A stretch of DNA of 33,824 nucleotides from Planctomycetales bacterium 4572_13 (GCA_002084585.1 NBLM01000006.1:1-33824), one strand, 5' to 3'. Positions 15,637 to 23,850 are shown, counted from the stretch's first letter. A program made the numbers and translations. Notes: generated from the letters alone by a model not told the origin.

Positions 15637-17397
15637 ATGGATGCGTTGCTTTTGATGGTTGTTTGTTTTGGTGGGTACATTCTGGCCTATCATACTTATG
15701 GGCGGTTTTTGGCGAGGAGGATTTTTAAGCTGCGTGGTGATGCGCCGGTTCCCAGTCATGAGCGGAATGATGGGGTTGATTTTGTGCCAACGCGCAAGGG
15801 GATTATTTTTGGGCATCATTTTACCTCTATTGCCGGGACGGGTCCGATTGTCGGCCCGGCTATTGGGATTATCTGGGGGTGGCTGCCAGCGTTGTTGTGG
15901 GTGTTTTTCGGTAGTATCTTTATGGGGGCCGTTCACGACTTTGGTTCGCTGGTCGTTTCATTGCGAAATGACGGCAAGAGCATTTCCGAAATTGCCGCCC
16001 GTTATATCAACAAACGAGTACGACTGATCTTTTTTATCATCGTCTTTCTTGCACTGCTAATCATCATCGCCATTTTCGGCATCGTTATCGCCACGGTTTT
16101 TAAACTGTATCCCGAATCGGTCACCGCCGTCTGGCTGGAAATCCCTATCGCGATTATCCTGGGCTGGGCTATTTACAAGAAAAGTGCCAACATCAAGCTG
16201 GCTACGATAGTAGCTGTCGCCGCGATGTATGTCGGCGTTGTTCTGGGTGCATGGTTGGAGCATGTCCATCCCGGTCTGACCAGTTTTCCGGCGGACTTCG
16301 CCATCCCGCCAACGGGCATGTGGACGATTATCCTGCTGATCTACGCGTGGGTCGCCTCGACGCTTCCGGTAACGACGCTGCTGCAGCCGCGAGACTACAT
16401 CAACGCCTGGCAATTGGCGATTATGATGGCTTTGCTGGCCGCCGGGGTGGTCGCCTCGGCCTTGTTTGGTGGCGGCGATTTTAAGATCGTCGCCCCGGCA
16501 ATCAATCAAGTGGGACCGGATATCCCGCCGATGATGCCGATGATGTTTGTAACAATCGCCTGCGGAGCCATCAGTGGATTTCATTCGTTGGTTGCCGGCG
16601 GTACCAGTTCCAAGCAACTCACCGCCGAACCGGATGCACAATTTGTCGGCTACGGCTCGATGCTCACCGAAGGGGCATTGGCGGTATTGGTTATCCTGTG
16701 CATCTGTGCCGGACTGGGCATGGGCCATGAGGGCCAAACCGGCTCGGCAGCGTGGCAGGGCTTTTATAACTCGTGGATGGGAGGTAAAGGTCTGGGCGAC
16801 AAACTCCAGCCGGTTGTGATAGGGGCGTCGAATATGATGGGGTCGCTTGGCATTCCGCAAACGCTGGGCTTTGCGATTATGGGCGTTTTTATTGCATCGT
16901 TCGCCGGAACCACGCTTGATACCGCCGTACGGATTCAGCGATATGTCGTGGGTGAATTGGCCGAGGATTTGAAACTCCCCAAGCTGTCCAACCGGTGGAC
17001 GGCCACAACCATCGCTGTGATAACCGCCGCCGCACTGGCATTCGTCAATACACGGGACGGCAAGATCACATTCGGCGCCAACGCACTGGGGGCGTTAAAA
17101 TTGTGGCCGCTGTTCGGCACGGTCAATCAGCTTCTGGCGGCACTGGCGCTGTTGGTGATAACGATGTACCTGAAGAAGCAAGGCGGCTTGAAATATCTGG
17201 TTGCCGGTATCCCGTGCATTATCATGCTGATCGTTACCGGCGGGGCGATGGTGCTGAACGAACGGACATTTTACGAAGAGAAAAATGTTCTGCTGATCGT
17301 CATCGGCGGGGCGGTTTTTCTGCTGGCGGTCTGGATGACAGCGGAAACGCTGATCCTGTTTTGTCGAAACAAGACTACGGCGTCAAAACCGGATTGA
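15637..17397 (+). CDS. cstA: CstA-family carbon starvation / peptide or pyruvate transporter
   Basis: A 586-residue polytopic inner-membrane protein. The start is typical of CstA: a first helix, YHTYGRFLARRIFKL, then DGVDFVPTRKGIIFGHHFTSIAGTGPIVGPA (about 47-78), the family signature. Many hydrophobic helices follow, with GAVHDFGSL and FIASFAGTTLDTAVRIQRY near residue 430. Family members take up pyruvate or peptides under starvation. AAGGAG lies just upstream of the ATG. Its last 23 bases overlap the 3' end of the convergent cdaR gene, so no room is left for a terminator between them. Confidence 0.92.
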   Translation: MDALLLMVVCFGGYILAYHTYGRFLARRIFKLRGDAPVPSHERNDGVDFVPTRKGIIFGHHFTSIAGTGPIVGPAIGIIWGWLPALLWVFFGSIFMGAVHDFGSLVVSLRNDGKSISEIAARYINKRVRLIFFIIVFLALLIIIAIFGIVIATVFKLYPESVTAVWLEIPIAIILGWAIYKKSANIKLATIVAVAAMYVGVVLGAWLEHVHPGLTSFPADFAIPPTGMWTIILLIYAWVASTLPVTTLLQPRDYINAWQLAIMMALLAAGVVASALFGGGDFKIVAPAINQVGPDIPPMMPMMFVTIACGAISGFHSLVAGGTSSKQLTAEPDAQFVGYGSMLTEGALAVLVILCICAGLGMGHEGQTGSAAWQGFYNSWMGGKGLGDKLQPVVIGASNMMGSLGIPQTLGFAIMGVFIASFAGTTLDTAVRIQRYVVGELAEDLKLPKLSNRWTATTIAVITAAALAFVNTRDGKITFGANALGALKLWPLFGTVNQLLAALALLVITMYLKKQGGLKYLVAGIPCIIMLIVTGGAMVLNERTFYEEKNVLLIVIGGAVFLLAVWMTAETLILFCRNKTTASKPD

Positions 17398-18397
17398 GCG
17401 GTTCGATTTTAATGTTGGCCGACCTTGGAAGTTTTGTTTCGTCCAATTCGATCTGGCCGCTTTTGACATGCTCCAGCGGAAAATTGTATAGAACCGTTTT
17501 CGGCGGGATTTCCGACAAATCTACAACATCGCCGTCTTTGATGACAATGTAAAGCGGATAGGCCACACTCTCGTATGCCCGAAAGGCCTCATCAGTCGCA
17601 TAGATTGTCGTTGTCTTACGCAATTCCTCATCATTCAAAATAGTAACTTTATAGGCATTTTGAATTTCCGGACTCATAAAAATGCCGATCGGTTTCGTCG
17701 TCTGAAATGCACGCGGCTGCAGCAACAGTTTGCTTTGCAGGATTACTTCCACCGGCTCCGTAGATTTCCGTATAACGCCGGCAACGCCCAGATCCACATA
17801 GGGTATCACTAAAACCGGCTGTTGTTTTCGCGCGGTTTCAATCTGCTGCTGTGTCAACGAAACGGTCGCCGATGCGTTGTATCCTTTTCTTACATAGATA
17901 TTCGCAAAGGCCGGGGTAATGACGGCGGTTTTCTTCAACAAACCGTTTTCATCCAGACACTGGATGGGAAGTTTTTTTTCCTCCAGCAGCTCGATTTTCA
18001 CATCAACCTGTTTCGGCGTACAGGATTTCAGCGTCAATGCCAATTCCTGAATCTTGCTTCTTTTCTGTAAATACTCCAGGATATCCAGCATGTAAACGCC
18101 CTCCGCATGCCCCTCTTTGGTCGGATCATAGTAAAAGTCCAAAGGCAACTGATGGCGATTCTGCAACTCAGATAATTTTGAAGGGGCCCCTTTAAGAGCG
18201 ATTGGCGCAAGCGGTATCTTTGTTTGTGGACGACTTCCCGACAATGAAAATGTGACCAGCAGACTCGGGTCCGCTGAGTCCGCGACTTGCAGCGTTCCGG
18301 TGATCTCGTCCGGCATTTCCTGCGACATATAGGCCCATATCCAGACCAGCAGGGTCAAAGACACAACGACCAATAGTTTCTTTAGTGTATCGCTCAT
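17375..18397 (-). CDS. cdaR: YbbR-domain protein, CdaR-like regulator of CdaA
   Basis: A 340-residue protein with one N-terminal membrane helix (LLVVVSLTLLVWIWAYMSQE, about 7-26) and a long extracytoplasmic part of YbbR-like beta repeats. It follows the diadenylate cyclase gene with a gap of only 7 bp, the standard cdaA-cdaR order. YbbR proteins bind CdaA and modulate c-di-AMP synthesis. Sequence identity to known CdaR is not obvious by eye, so the call leans on the operon and topology. The start at 18397 gives the family N-terminus. An upstream frame start would run into cdaA. Confidence 0.75.
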   Translation of the reverse strand: MSDTLKKLLVVVSLTLLVWIWAYMSQEMPDEITGTLQVADSADPSLLVTFSLSGSRPQTKIPLAPIALKGAPSKLSELQNRHQLPLDFYYDPTKEGHAEGVYMLDILEYLQKRSKIQELALTLKSCTPKQVDVKIELLEEKKLPIQCLDENGLLKKTAVITPAFANIYVRKGYNASATVSLTQQQIETARKQQPVLVIPYVDLGVAGVIRKSTEPVEVILQSKLLLQPRAFQTTKPIGIFMSPEIQNAYKVTILNDEELRKTTTIYATDEAFRAYESVAYPLYIVIKDGDVVDLSEIPPKTVLYNFPLEHVKSGQIELDETKLPRSANIKIEPLNPVLTP

Positions 18398-18404
18398 TGT
18401 TTGT

Positions 18405-19259
18405 TTATGATTCTGTGCTTTCTTCTTTGTTTTCGGTTCGTGTGAGTTTGCCCAGTTTTTCAAGAACCGGCGTCGCTTCCACGAGGGCTGTTGTCAGATG
18501 CCGGCGAAGCTGGGCCTCAGAGATGTTGCGGACCAGGGTTCCATCGCTGGCCACCGAGACAATGCCCGTTTCTTCGCTGACAACGATGACCACCGCATCC
18601 GAACTGGCTGTTACGCCAACCGCCGCCCGATGCCTTGAACCCAGTCGGCCAAACCGGCTGCCGGCCTCAGCCAGCGGCAGCTGAACCCGTGCGGCCACAA
18701 TGCGGTCGGCCTGAATGACTATCGCCATATCGTGCAGCACCGTGCCACCGTGAAAGATCGTCCGGATCAATTCACTGGTTACTTTAGCGTCAACCCGAAC
18801 GCCGGTTTCAATAAACTCGCCCAGCGCCACCTGCTGGGGGATCACGATAATAGCGCCGACGCGCTCAGTCGCCATCTGGGAGACGGCGGTGATGATTTCC
18901 TCGACCGAGCGGGAAAGCTGCTGCGGGGAACTTGTAAAAAAACGGGCCTGCCCAATGCGAATCAGGCCGCGACGAATCTCCGGCTGAAACGCAACCACGG
19001 CAATGACCAGAATCGCGATCAAAAAACCATTATACAGGTAGTCGATACGCGACATATCGAAAGTTTTCACCACCAGGTTCAGTACAAGAGAACCGGCAAC
19101 GAGAACAAAGATCATCCCGCGAAATAGTCGTTCGCCGCGAGTGCCTTCGAGAAAGGTGATAATCGCATAGACAAAAAGGCCGATCAATAAAAGCTCGGCA
19201 ACGACAATGAGTCGCTCATAGAGACTGATATTTAGAATATACTCGAGGATTGCGCTCAA
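18405..19259 (-). CDS. cdaA: membrane diadenylate cyclase CdaA (c-di-AMP synthase)
   Basis: A 284-residue protein of the CdaA (YbbP) type. Three N-terminal membrane helices occupy about 17-37, 47-64 and 76-92. The DNA_AC catalytic domain follows from about 105, with FQPEIRRGLIRIG before it. The second active motif is intact (GSRHRAAVG, Arg209-His210-Arg211), as is VSEETG. The first motif, normally LHDGA, reads LHDMA (Asp177, Met178), so the conserved glycine is replaced. The enzyme joins two ATP into c-di-AMP. A TTG start at 19259 is used because no ATG lies before the first helix. It belongs to an operon with a small lipoprotein upstream and cdaR downstream. Confidence 0.9.
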   Translation of the reverse strand: MSAILEYILNISLYERLIVVAELLLIGLFVYAIITFLEGTRGERLFRGMIFVLVAGSLVLNLVVKTFDMSRIDYLYNGFLIAILVIAVVAFQPEIRRGLIRIGQARFFTSSPQQLSRSVEEIITAVSQMATERVGAIIVIPQQVALGEFIETGVRVDAKVTSELIRTIFHGGTVLHDMAIVIQADRIVAARVQLPLAEAGSRFGRLGSRHRAAVGVTASSDAVVIVVSEETGIVSVASDGTLVRNISEAQLRRHLTTALVEATPVLEKLGKLTRTENKEESTES

Positions 19260-19289
19260 GAGTTAGCTTTCTTATCCTTAAGACCTGAA

Positions 19290-19319
19290 AGTATATACAC
19301 CTAACGCCGCTGGGGACAA
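19290..19319 (-). promoter_or_regulatory. possible second promoter directly before cdaA
   Basis: On the minus strand TTGTCC (19319-19314), 18 bases, TATACT (19295-19290). The overlapping TATATA gives a 16-base spacer. It would allow cdaA-cdaR expression without the lipoprotein gene. Support is moderate. Confidence 0.35.
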
Positions 19320-19351
19320 TCCTTTCGGCGCAAGGCAAAAAGAGTCTTTTG

Positions 19352-19582
19352 TTACCGCACTGTCAACCGGTGCATACGCCCGGGACGGTCAAACAGAAAA
19401 AAAGCGTCGATATCGTCCTGCAACTGCCACCAGTCAACCTGAATGGCTTCAACATGTCGTTGGTTCACCTGCTCTTTTGTCAAACCCGGAGCGGCCAATC
19501 CAACGGCTTTTCCATTAGAACAACCCGTCAAAGCAACAACTACCACCAGCAGTAACAATGAAAATACCACCTGTTTTATCAT
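19352..19582 (-). CDS. small lipoprotein upstream of cdaA
   Basis: A 76-residue lipoprotein. The signal peptide MIKQVVFSLLLLVVVVA ends in a clear lipobox LTGC (Cys21), and the mature part is about 55 residues: GLTKEQVNQRHVEAIQ, then DDIDAFFLFDRPGRMHRLTVR. A GGGGC-type ribosome site precedes the ATG. It is the first gene after a good promoter at 19672-19700 and is followed by cdaA after 92 bp, so a link with the c-di-AMP operon is likely. No function can be assigned. Confidence 0.75.
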   Translation of the reverse strand: MIKQVVFSLLLLVVVVALTGCSNGKAVGLAAPGLTKEQVNQRHVEAIQVDWWQLQDDIDAFFLFDRPGRMHRLTVR

Positions 19583-19671
19583 CTTTAAGCCCCTGCAAAA
19601 TATGCTCTTACAATCATTTCATCGGCTATATCCACATTTCAACTGTAAACATAGGTACATTCCTACAGAGG

Positions 19672-19700
19672 ATTGTACCCCCCCACACCCAAAAAGTCAA
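19672..19700 (-). promoter_or_regulatory. sigma70-type promoter of the lipoprotein-cdaA-cdaR operon
   Basis: On the minus strand TTGACT (19700-19695), exactly 17 bases, TACAAT (19677-19672). Both boxes have five of six consensus bases. The leader to the lipoprotein start would be about 80 bases. Confidence 0.6.
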
Positions 19701-19739
19701 CGAAAAAGGCGGAACAATCAAAAAGCTGAACAAAAATTG

Positions 19740-19768
19740 TTGACTTTTCCCAGCCACTCCCTTAGAGT
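19740..19768 (+). promoter_or_regulatory. sigma70-type promoter of pckG
   Basis: TTGACT (19740-19745), exactly 17 bases, TAGAGT (19763-19768). It stands back to back with the cda promoter. Both -35 boxes sit in the same sequence GTTGACTTTT, arranged as an inverted repeat. The leader to pckG is about 80 bases. Confidence 0.55.
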
Positions 19769-19854
19769 TACAGGGCTTTTTGGCTTGTGCTGAAAGCGAA
19801 TGCAATACAGTAAATTATAACTCTAAGAACATCAGAAAAGGACGGTAGAACAAA

Positions 19855-21708
19855 TTGGCTAAAGCAATGGACATTTTGAAGAATAAGCTGGACCCGAAAA
19901 ACCTTGAGAAGCTGGTCGCGATCTCGAATGCAAAGATGCATGCGTTTGTCGCCGAGGCAATCGAGCTGACGAACCCGGCGAGTGTGTGCGTTTTCACCGA
20001 TTCGGCAGAAGATTTGGCTGTTATCCGCGAAAAGGCGAAGAACGGCGGCGGAGAGTGCGTTTTGGCCACCGAAGGGCACACCTCTCACTTTGACGGACCC
20101 AAAGATCAGGCCCGCGATAAGGCCAACACTAAATACCTCCTGCCGGAAGGCATGGAGTTGGGAGCCAGCTTGAACTCCACCGACAAGGCCTCCGGTCTGG
20201 CTGAGGTTCAGGGCTTTTTGAAAGATTCCTATGCCGGCAAGGAAATGCTGGTTTGCTTTTTCTGCTTAGGCCCAACAAAATCGGACTTCTCGATCTCCTG
20301 CGTACAGATTACTGACTCCTATTATGTCGCTCACAGCGAATGCCTGCTGTATCGACCCGGCTATGAGCAGTTTAAGAATGTCGGCGAAAACGAGGAATTC
20401 TTCAAGTTCCTGCACACCCAAGGCAAGCTCAATGAGAGCGGATGCAGTGCGGAAACTGATAAACGCCGTGTGTATATAGATTTAGTTAAAAACACCGTAT
20501 ATTCCACCAACACGCAGTACGCCGGAAACACCGTCGGCCTGAAAAAGTTGGCACTGCGGCTGGCAATCCAGAAAGCCGCCAAAGAGGGCTGGCTCGCCGA
20601 GCATATGTTCATCATGGGCATCAACGGCCCGGCCGGTCGCAAGACCTATTTCGCCGGTGCGTTCCCCTCGGCTTGCGGCAAAACATCGACCGCGATGCTA
20701 CCCGGACAGACGATTGTCGGTGACGACATTGCCTATTTCCGCAAGAAAGACGGCAAGATGATGACCGCCAATGTCGAACAGGGCATCTTCGGTATCATCG
20801 AAAATGTCAATGCGGACGACGATCCAATTATTTTCGAGTCATTGAACAACCCCGGCGAAGTCATCTTCGGCAATGTGCTGATTTCAGACGGCAAGCCGTA
20901 CTGGATGGGCATGGGCGCCGATGTGACCGCAAGCGGTACCAACTATCAAGGCGACTGGAACCCAAGCATGACCGATGTGAATCCGTCGCACAAGAACGCC
21001 CGTTATACCATCCGACTGAATGCGTTGGACAATATGGATCCCGAACTGGAAAACCCAAACGGTGTTGAGACCGGCGGCATCATCTACGGCGGCCGCGACA
21101 GCGATACGCAGGTGCCGGTTGAGCAGGCGTTTGACTGGACCGAGGGTATCATCGCCAAGGGCGCTTCGATTGAATCCGAAACCACCGCCGCAACATTGGG
21201 AGCAGCGGGCGTGCGAACCTTTAACATTATGGCCAATCAGGACTTTGTTTCGATCCCGCTGGGTCAGTACATCCAAAATAATCTGGACTTTGCCAAGGGC
21301 GTGGACAGCGTTCCGCCGATCTTCTCGACGAACTACTTCCTCAAGGAAGACGGCGAATTTCTTAATGGCAAGCTCGACAAGATGGTCTGGCTGCTGTGGG
21401 CCGAGTTGCGAGTCAATGGCGATGTCGAGGCCATCAAGACCCCAACCGGATGGATTCCCAAGTATGAGGATTTAGCTCCGCTGTTCAAGGAAAAACTGAA
21501 CAAGGATTACACTCAGAAAGAGTATATCCAACAATTTACGATCCGCACAGCGAATATGCTGGCCAAGTACGACCGCGTCGAAGCGATCTACAAAGAAAAG
21601 GTCGCCGATACGCCGAAGCTGGTGTACGACACCTTCGCCGCGATCCGCAAACGCTTGAAAGATTTGCAAGCGGCCAAGGGCGATTTCGTCAGCCCACTGG
21701 ATCTATAA
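19855..21708 (+). CDS. pckG: GTP-dependent phosphoenolpyruvate carboxykinase
   Basis: A 617-residue cytoplasmic enzyme that interconverts oxaloacetate plus GTP with PEP plus CO2 plus GDP. The GTP-type family is recognised by the P-loop FPSACGKTSTAML with the hyper-reactive cysteine (about residues 266-278), VGDDIAYFRKKDG, the NVEQGIFGIIENVN block and NPNGVETGGIIYGGRDSDT. Length is typical. A TTG start at 19855 is used because AAGGA (19838-19842) lies 12 bases before it. ATG 19867 would be 24 bases away from that site. It ends in a strong terminator region and has its own promoter divergent from the c-di-AMP operon. Confidence 0.95.
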   Translation: MAKAMDILKNKLDPKNLEKLVAISNAKMHAFVAEAIELTNPASVCVFTDSAEDLAVIREKAKNGGGECVLATEGHTSHFDGPKDQARDKANTKYLLPEGMELGASLNSTDKASGLAEVQGFLKDSYAGKEMLVCFFCLGPTKSDFSISCVQITDSYYVAHSECLLYRPGYEQFKNVGENEEFFKFLHTQGKLNESGCSAETDKRRVYIDLVKNTVYSTNTQYAGNTVGLKKLALRLAIQKAAKEGWLAEHMFIMGINGPAGRKTYFAGAFPSACGKTSTAMLPGQTIVGDDIAYFRKKDGKMMTANVEQGIFGIIENVNADDDPIIFESLNNPGEVIFGNVLISDGKPYWMGMGADVTASGTNYQGDWNPSMTDVNPSHKNARYTIRLNALDNMDPELENPNGVETGGIIYGGRDSDTQVPVEQAFDWTEGIIAKGASIESETTAATLGAAGVRTFNIMANQDFVSIPLGQYIQNNLDFAKGVDSVPPIFSTNYFLKEDGEFLNGKLDKMVWLLWAELRVNGDVEAIKTPTGWIPKYEDLAPLFKEKLNKDYTQKEYIQQFTIRTANMLAKYDRVEAIYKEKVADTPKLVYDTFAAIRKRLKDLQAAKGDFVSPLDL

Positions 21709-21714
21709 CAAAAG

Positions 21715-21784
21715 CGCGTCGGCGCAAGCCGACCGATGATAACGCCAGCGTTTTCAGTAACGCAATCGCGCGGCTCCGCTGTTG
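21715..21784 (-). repeat. REP-like element, copy 1
   Basis: Read on the minus strand this has AGCGGAGC at its start, CGATTGCGTTA, a short A-rich middle, GCTGGCGTTAT, ATCGG, then the hairpin GTCGGC-TTGC-GCCGAC. A second copy with the same order of parts lies on the plus strand at 23636-23728. The hairpin arms differ in sequence but keep pairing, a sign that the folded form matters. Confidence 0.65.
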
Positions 21785-21796
21785 TTAGCAAACCCC

Positions 21797-21828
21797 AAAG
21801 GGACGGCCTCAAAGCCGTCCCTTTTTTT
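21797..21828 (+). terminator. rho-independent terminator after pckG
   Basis: GGGACGGC (21800-21807), loop CTCAAA, GCCGTCCC (21814-21821), followed by seven T. AAA before the stem extends the pairing with the T run. This is a textbook intrinsic terminator, 88 bp after the pckG stop. Confidence 0.88.
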
Positions 21829-21883
21829 ATTTCAACAAGGCCAATAAAACCAAACTTTTATAGGAGCCAAACACGAAGCGAAA

Positions 21884-21908
21884 CACGGCCAAGCACAGCT
21901 TGACCGTG
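21884..21908. promoter_or_regulatory. operator-like inverted repeat over the cupin/waaA -35 box
   Basis: CACGGCCAAG (21884-21893) and CTTGACCGTG (21899-21908) are complementary at 9 of 10 positions around a 5-base centre. The right arm contains the TTGACC -35 box, so a protein bound here would block the promoter. Confidence 0.4.
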
Positions 21909-21928
21909 CCACTTGTTTGGGTTATAAT
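21900..21928 (+). promoter_or_regulatory. strong sigma70-type promoter for cupin and waaA
   Basis: TTGACC (21900-21905), exactly 17 bases, perfect TATAAT (21923-21928). This is the best promoter match in the window. The leader to the cupin ATG would be about 30 bases. Confidence 0.72.
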
Positions 21929-21964
21929 CATATCTTGGTCGCTCGTCGGATTAGGAAGCTATAT

Positions 21965-22302
21965 ATGACAGAGATTACAGCAAAAAGTTTCAATAGTGTT
22001 GAAGACTCACGAATCTTTCTGGATGGCAGTAAAAGGTCTGTAATAGTCTTGGAATCTGTAGCTATTGGGCGAGGGGAATATCTCCCCGGTTGGAGATGGT
22101 CTCTGCATGCATACCCACAGATTGGAAAGAATTCAGAAGCTCATATTGGTTATGTTCTTTCCGGCCAAATGGCAGTTCGGTCGGCTAGCGGAAAAAAATT
22201 ACGGTTGGCCCTGGAATGGCATTTGAGGTGCGGCCTGGACATGATGCTTGGGTCGTGGGCGACGAGCCATGTGTAGCTCTGGACTTTACAGCTTCCCCTT
22301 GA
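21965..22302 (+). pseudogene. cupin-domain protein interrupted by a -1 frame break at an A7 tract
   Basis: From ATG 21965 the frame codes for a cupin (GEYLPGWRWSLHAYP, IGYVLSGQMAVRSASGKK). After seven A at 22192-22198 the zero frame turns into unrelated sequence and stops at 22276. In the -1 frame the cupin continues without a break: ITVGPGMAFEVRPGHDAWVV, then GDEPCVALDF, stopping at 22302, for a full product of about 112 residues. That is the expected second cupin motif, so the frame break is real in the sequence as given. The tract reads A-AAA-AAA in the zero frame, the classic -1 slippery heptamer. Three readings remain open: assembly error in the A run, a true mutation, or programmed frameshifting. 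Small cupins like this bind metals or small ligands. The next gene, waaA, starts 10 bp after the restored stop. Confidence 0.7.
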
Positions 22303-22312
22303 TGGATAATTT

Positions 22313-23611
22313 ATGCGAATATTGATGAATTTACTTTATTGTGTTGGGTTGGTGCTTTACAGCCCGAAGATTTTGTATCGGCGGGCGTTTCATGGACGCT
22401 ATCGTGGCGGGTGGGGTCAGCGGCGGGGGTTTATTTGTCGCAGACATCCCGGTAAACAGTGCATCTGGATTCACGCCGTCAGTGTCGGTGAGGTCAACGC
22501 CGCTCGCACTCTGATCGACCAACTCGCCCAGCAAATGCCCGATTATGAAGTCGTGCTGTCTTCGACGACCGATACCGGTCTGGCCCGCGCCCAAGCATTG
22601 TATGGGCATGACTATTCGGTGTTTTATTTCCCGTTCGATTTTTCGTGGATGATGAACCGCGCGTTTGCCCGGCTCAACCCGGCGATGATCCTGCTGATGG
22701 AACTGGAAATCTGGCCGAATATGGCCTCCATTGCCAACAAAAAAGGTGTGCCGATTGTTGTCGTCAACGGCCGCATCAGCGACCGCAGTTTTCCAAAATA
22801 CAAAAAGATTCGCAGCGTCACAAAAGCGATGTTCCGAAAGGTCTCGCTGGTGCTGGCCCAGACGGATGAATATGCCGAGCGGTTTGTTGATTTGGGCTGC
22901 CAAAAAGACAAGGTCATCGTTACCAGTTCGCTCAAGTACGATACCGCCCAGACCGATGGGGCCGTCGAAGGCGCAGACCGACTGGCCGAGCAAATCCATT
23001 TGCTGAATGAGCGATTGTGGGTCGCCGGCGGAACCGGTCCCGGCGAGGAAAAGATGATCCTGGCCGCCTTTGCCAAGCTCAAAAAACAAGACGGCCTTGA
23101 GAATCTGCGGCTGGCGATTGTACCGCGAAAGCCGGAACGCTTTAACGAAGTGGCAACGCTGATCGATGAAGCGGGCTTCGGGTTCGTGCGATACAGCGCG
23201 CTAAAGGAAAATGACTCGATTACCACCGGCAAGCCCACAGTGATCCTTGGCGATACGATGGGCGATTTGAAAAAGTTTTACTCACTGGCGACCGTCGTCT
23301 TTGTCGGGCGAACGCTCGTACCGATGGGCGGCTCGGACATGATGGAGCCGACCGCACTGGGTAAATGCACCCTGTTCGGCCCGCACACCTTCAACTTCAA
23401 GCAGACTGTCGAGGTCCTGCTAACCGACCAAGGCGCGATCGAGGTAGCCGACGAAGCGGACTTGTTCGACAAAACCCTGCAAACGCTGACCCATCCCGAA
23501 CTTGCCCGCCGCACCGCCACCAACGGCCAAACCGTCATCCGCCAAAACCAAGGCGCCACACAAAAAACCCTCGCAGCGATAAACCAGCTACTGAAACCAT
23601 CCCAAAAGTAG
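22313..23611 (+). CDS. waaA: 3-deoxy-D-manno-octulosonic acid (Kdo) transferase
   Basis: A 432-residue glycosyltransferase of the WaaA/KdtA type. It has an N-terminal membrane anchor (about residues 3-20), HAVSVGEVNAARTLI (about 52-66) with the catalytic glutamate, the ELEIWPN motif (about 125-131), the second Rossmann domain with IVPRKPERF, and GGSDMMEPTALGKCTLFGPHTFNFK split near 342-366. It adds Kdo to lipid A precursor at the inner face of the inner membrane, so the organism makes or made LPS. Length is normal. It is probably transcribed with the cupin from the promoter at 21900. Confidence 0.93.
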   Translation: MRILMNLLYCVGLVLYSPKILYRRAFHGRYRGGWGQRRGFICRRHPGKQCIWIHAVSVGEVNAARTLIDQLAQQMPDYEVVLSSTTDTGLARAQALYGHDYSVFYFPFDFSWMMNRAFARLNPAMILLMELEIWPNMASIANKKGVPIVVVNGRISDRSFPKYKKIRSVTKAMFRKVSLVLAQTDEYAERFVDLGCQKDKVIVTSSLKYDTAQTDGAVEGADRLAEQIHLLNERLWVAGGTGPGEEKMILAAFAKLKKQDGLENLRLAIVPRKPERFNEVATLIDEAGFGFVRYSALKENDSITTGKPTVILGDTMGDLKKFYSLATVVFVGRTLVPMGGSDMMEPTALGKCTLFGPHTFNFKQTVEVLLTDQGAIEVADEADLFDKTLQTLTHPELARRTATNGQTVIRQNQGATQKTLAAINQLLKPSQK

Positions 23612-23635
23612 CTCAAGCGTCCCTGCTTGAGAGCA

Positions 23636-23728
23636 AAAGCGGAGCGGCGCGAGCCGCCCGATTGCGTTATCGAGAAATGCTGGCGTTATAATCGGAGGGC
23701 TTTCGCCCTCGCGATTTTGTTTCCCCGA
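23636..23728 (+). repeat. REP-like element, copy 2
   Basis: The order of parts is AGCGGAGC, hairpin GCGGC-GCGA-GCCGC, CGATTGCGTTA, A-rich middle, GCTGGCGTTAT, AATCGG, hairpin GAGGGC-TTTC-GCCCTC. It matches the element at 21715-21784 in inverted orientation. The two copies flank the cupin-waaA unit. Confidence 0.65.
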
Positions 23729-23785
23729 AGCACGAAGGCTTCGGCTACGATCAATCCCGGATTTTCAGTCGTTATTAAAGGCATC

Positions 23786-23814
23786 TTGCCTGAACTGGGG
23801 TTAGTTGGTATAAT
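23786..23814 (+). promoter_or_regulatory. sigma70-type promoter of tyrS
   Basis: TTGCCT (23786-23791), exactly 17 bases, perfect TATAAT (23809-23814), leaving a leader of about 30 bases before the tyrS ATG. The leader is too short for a T-box. Confidence 0.65.
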
Positions 23815-23850
23815 CGTTGTTTTTGATGCTTTAACTAAAAAATAGAGAGA

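Noticed and set aside
22331-23238. Long minus-strand frames inside waaA
   Set aside because: Antisense shadows of waaA caused by its codon bias; no start signals or motifs.
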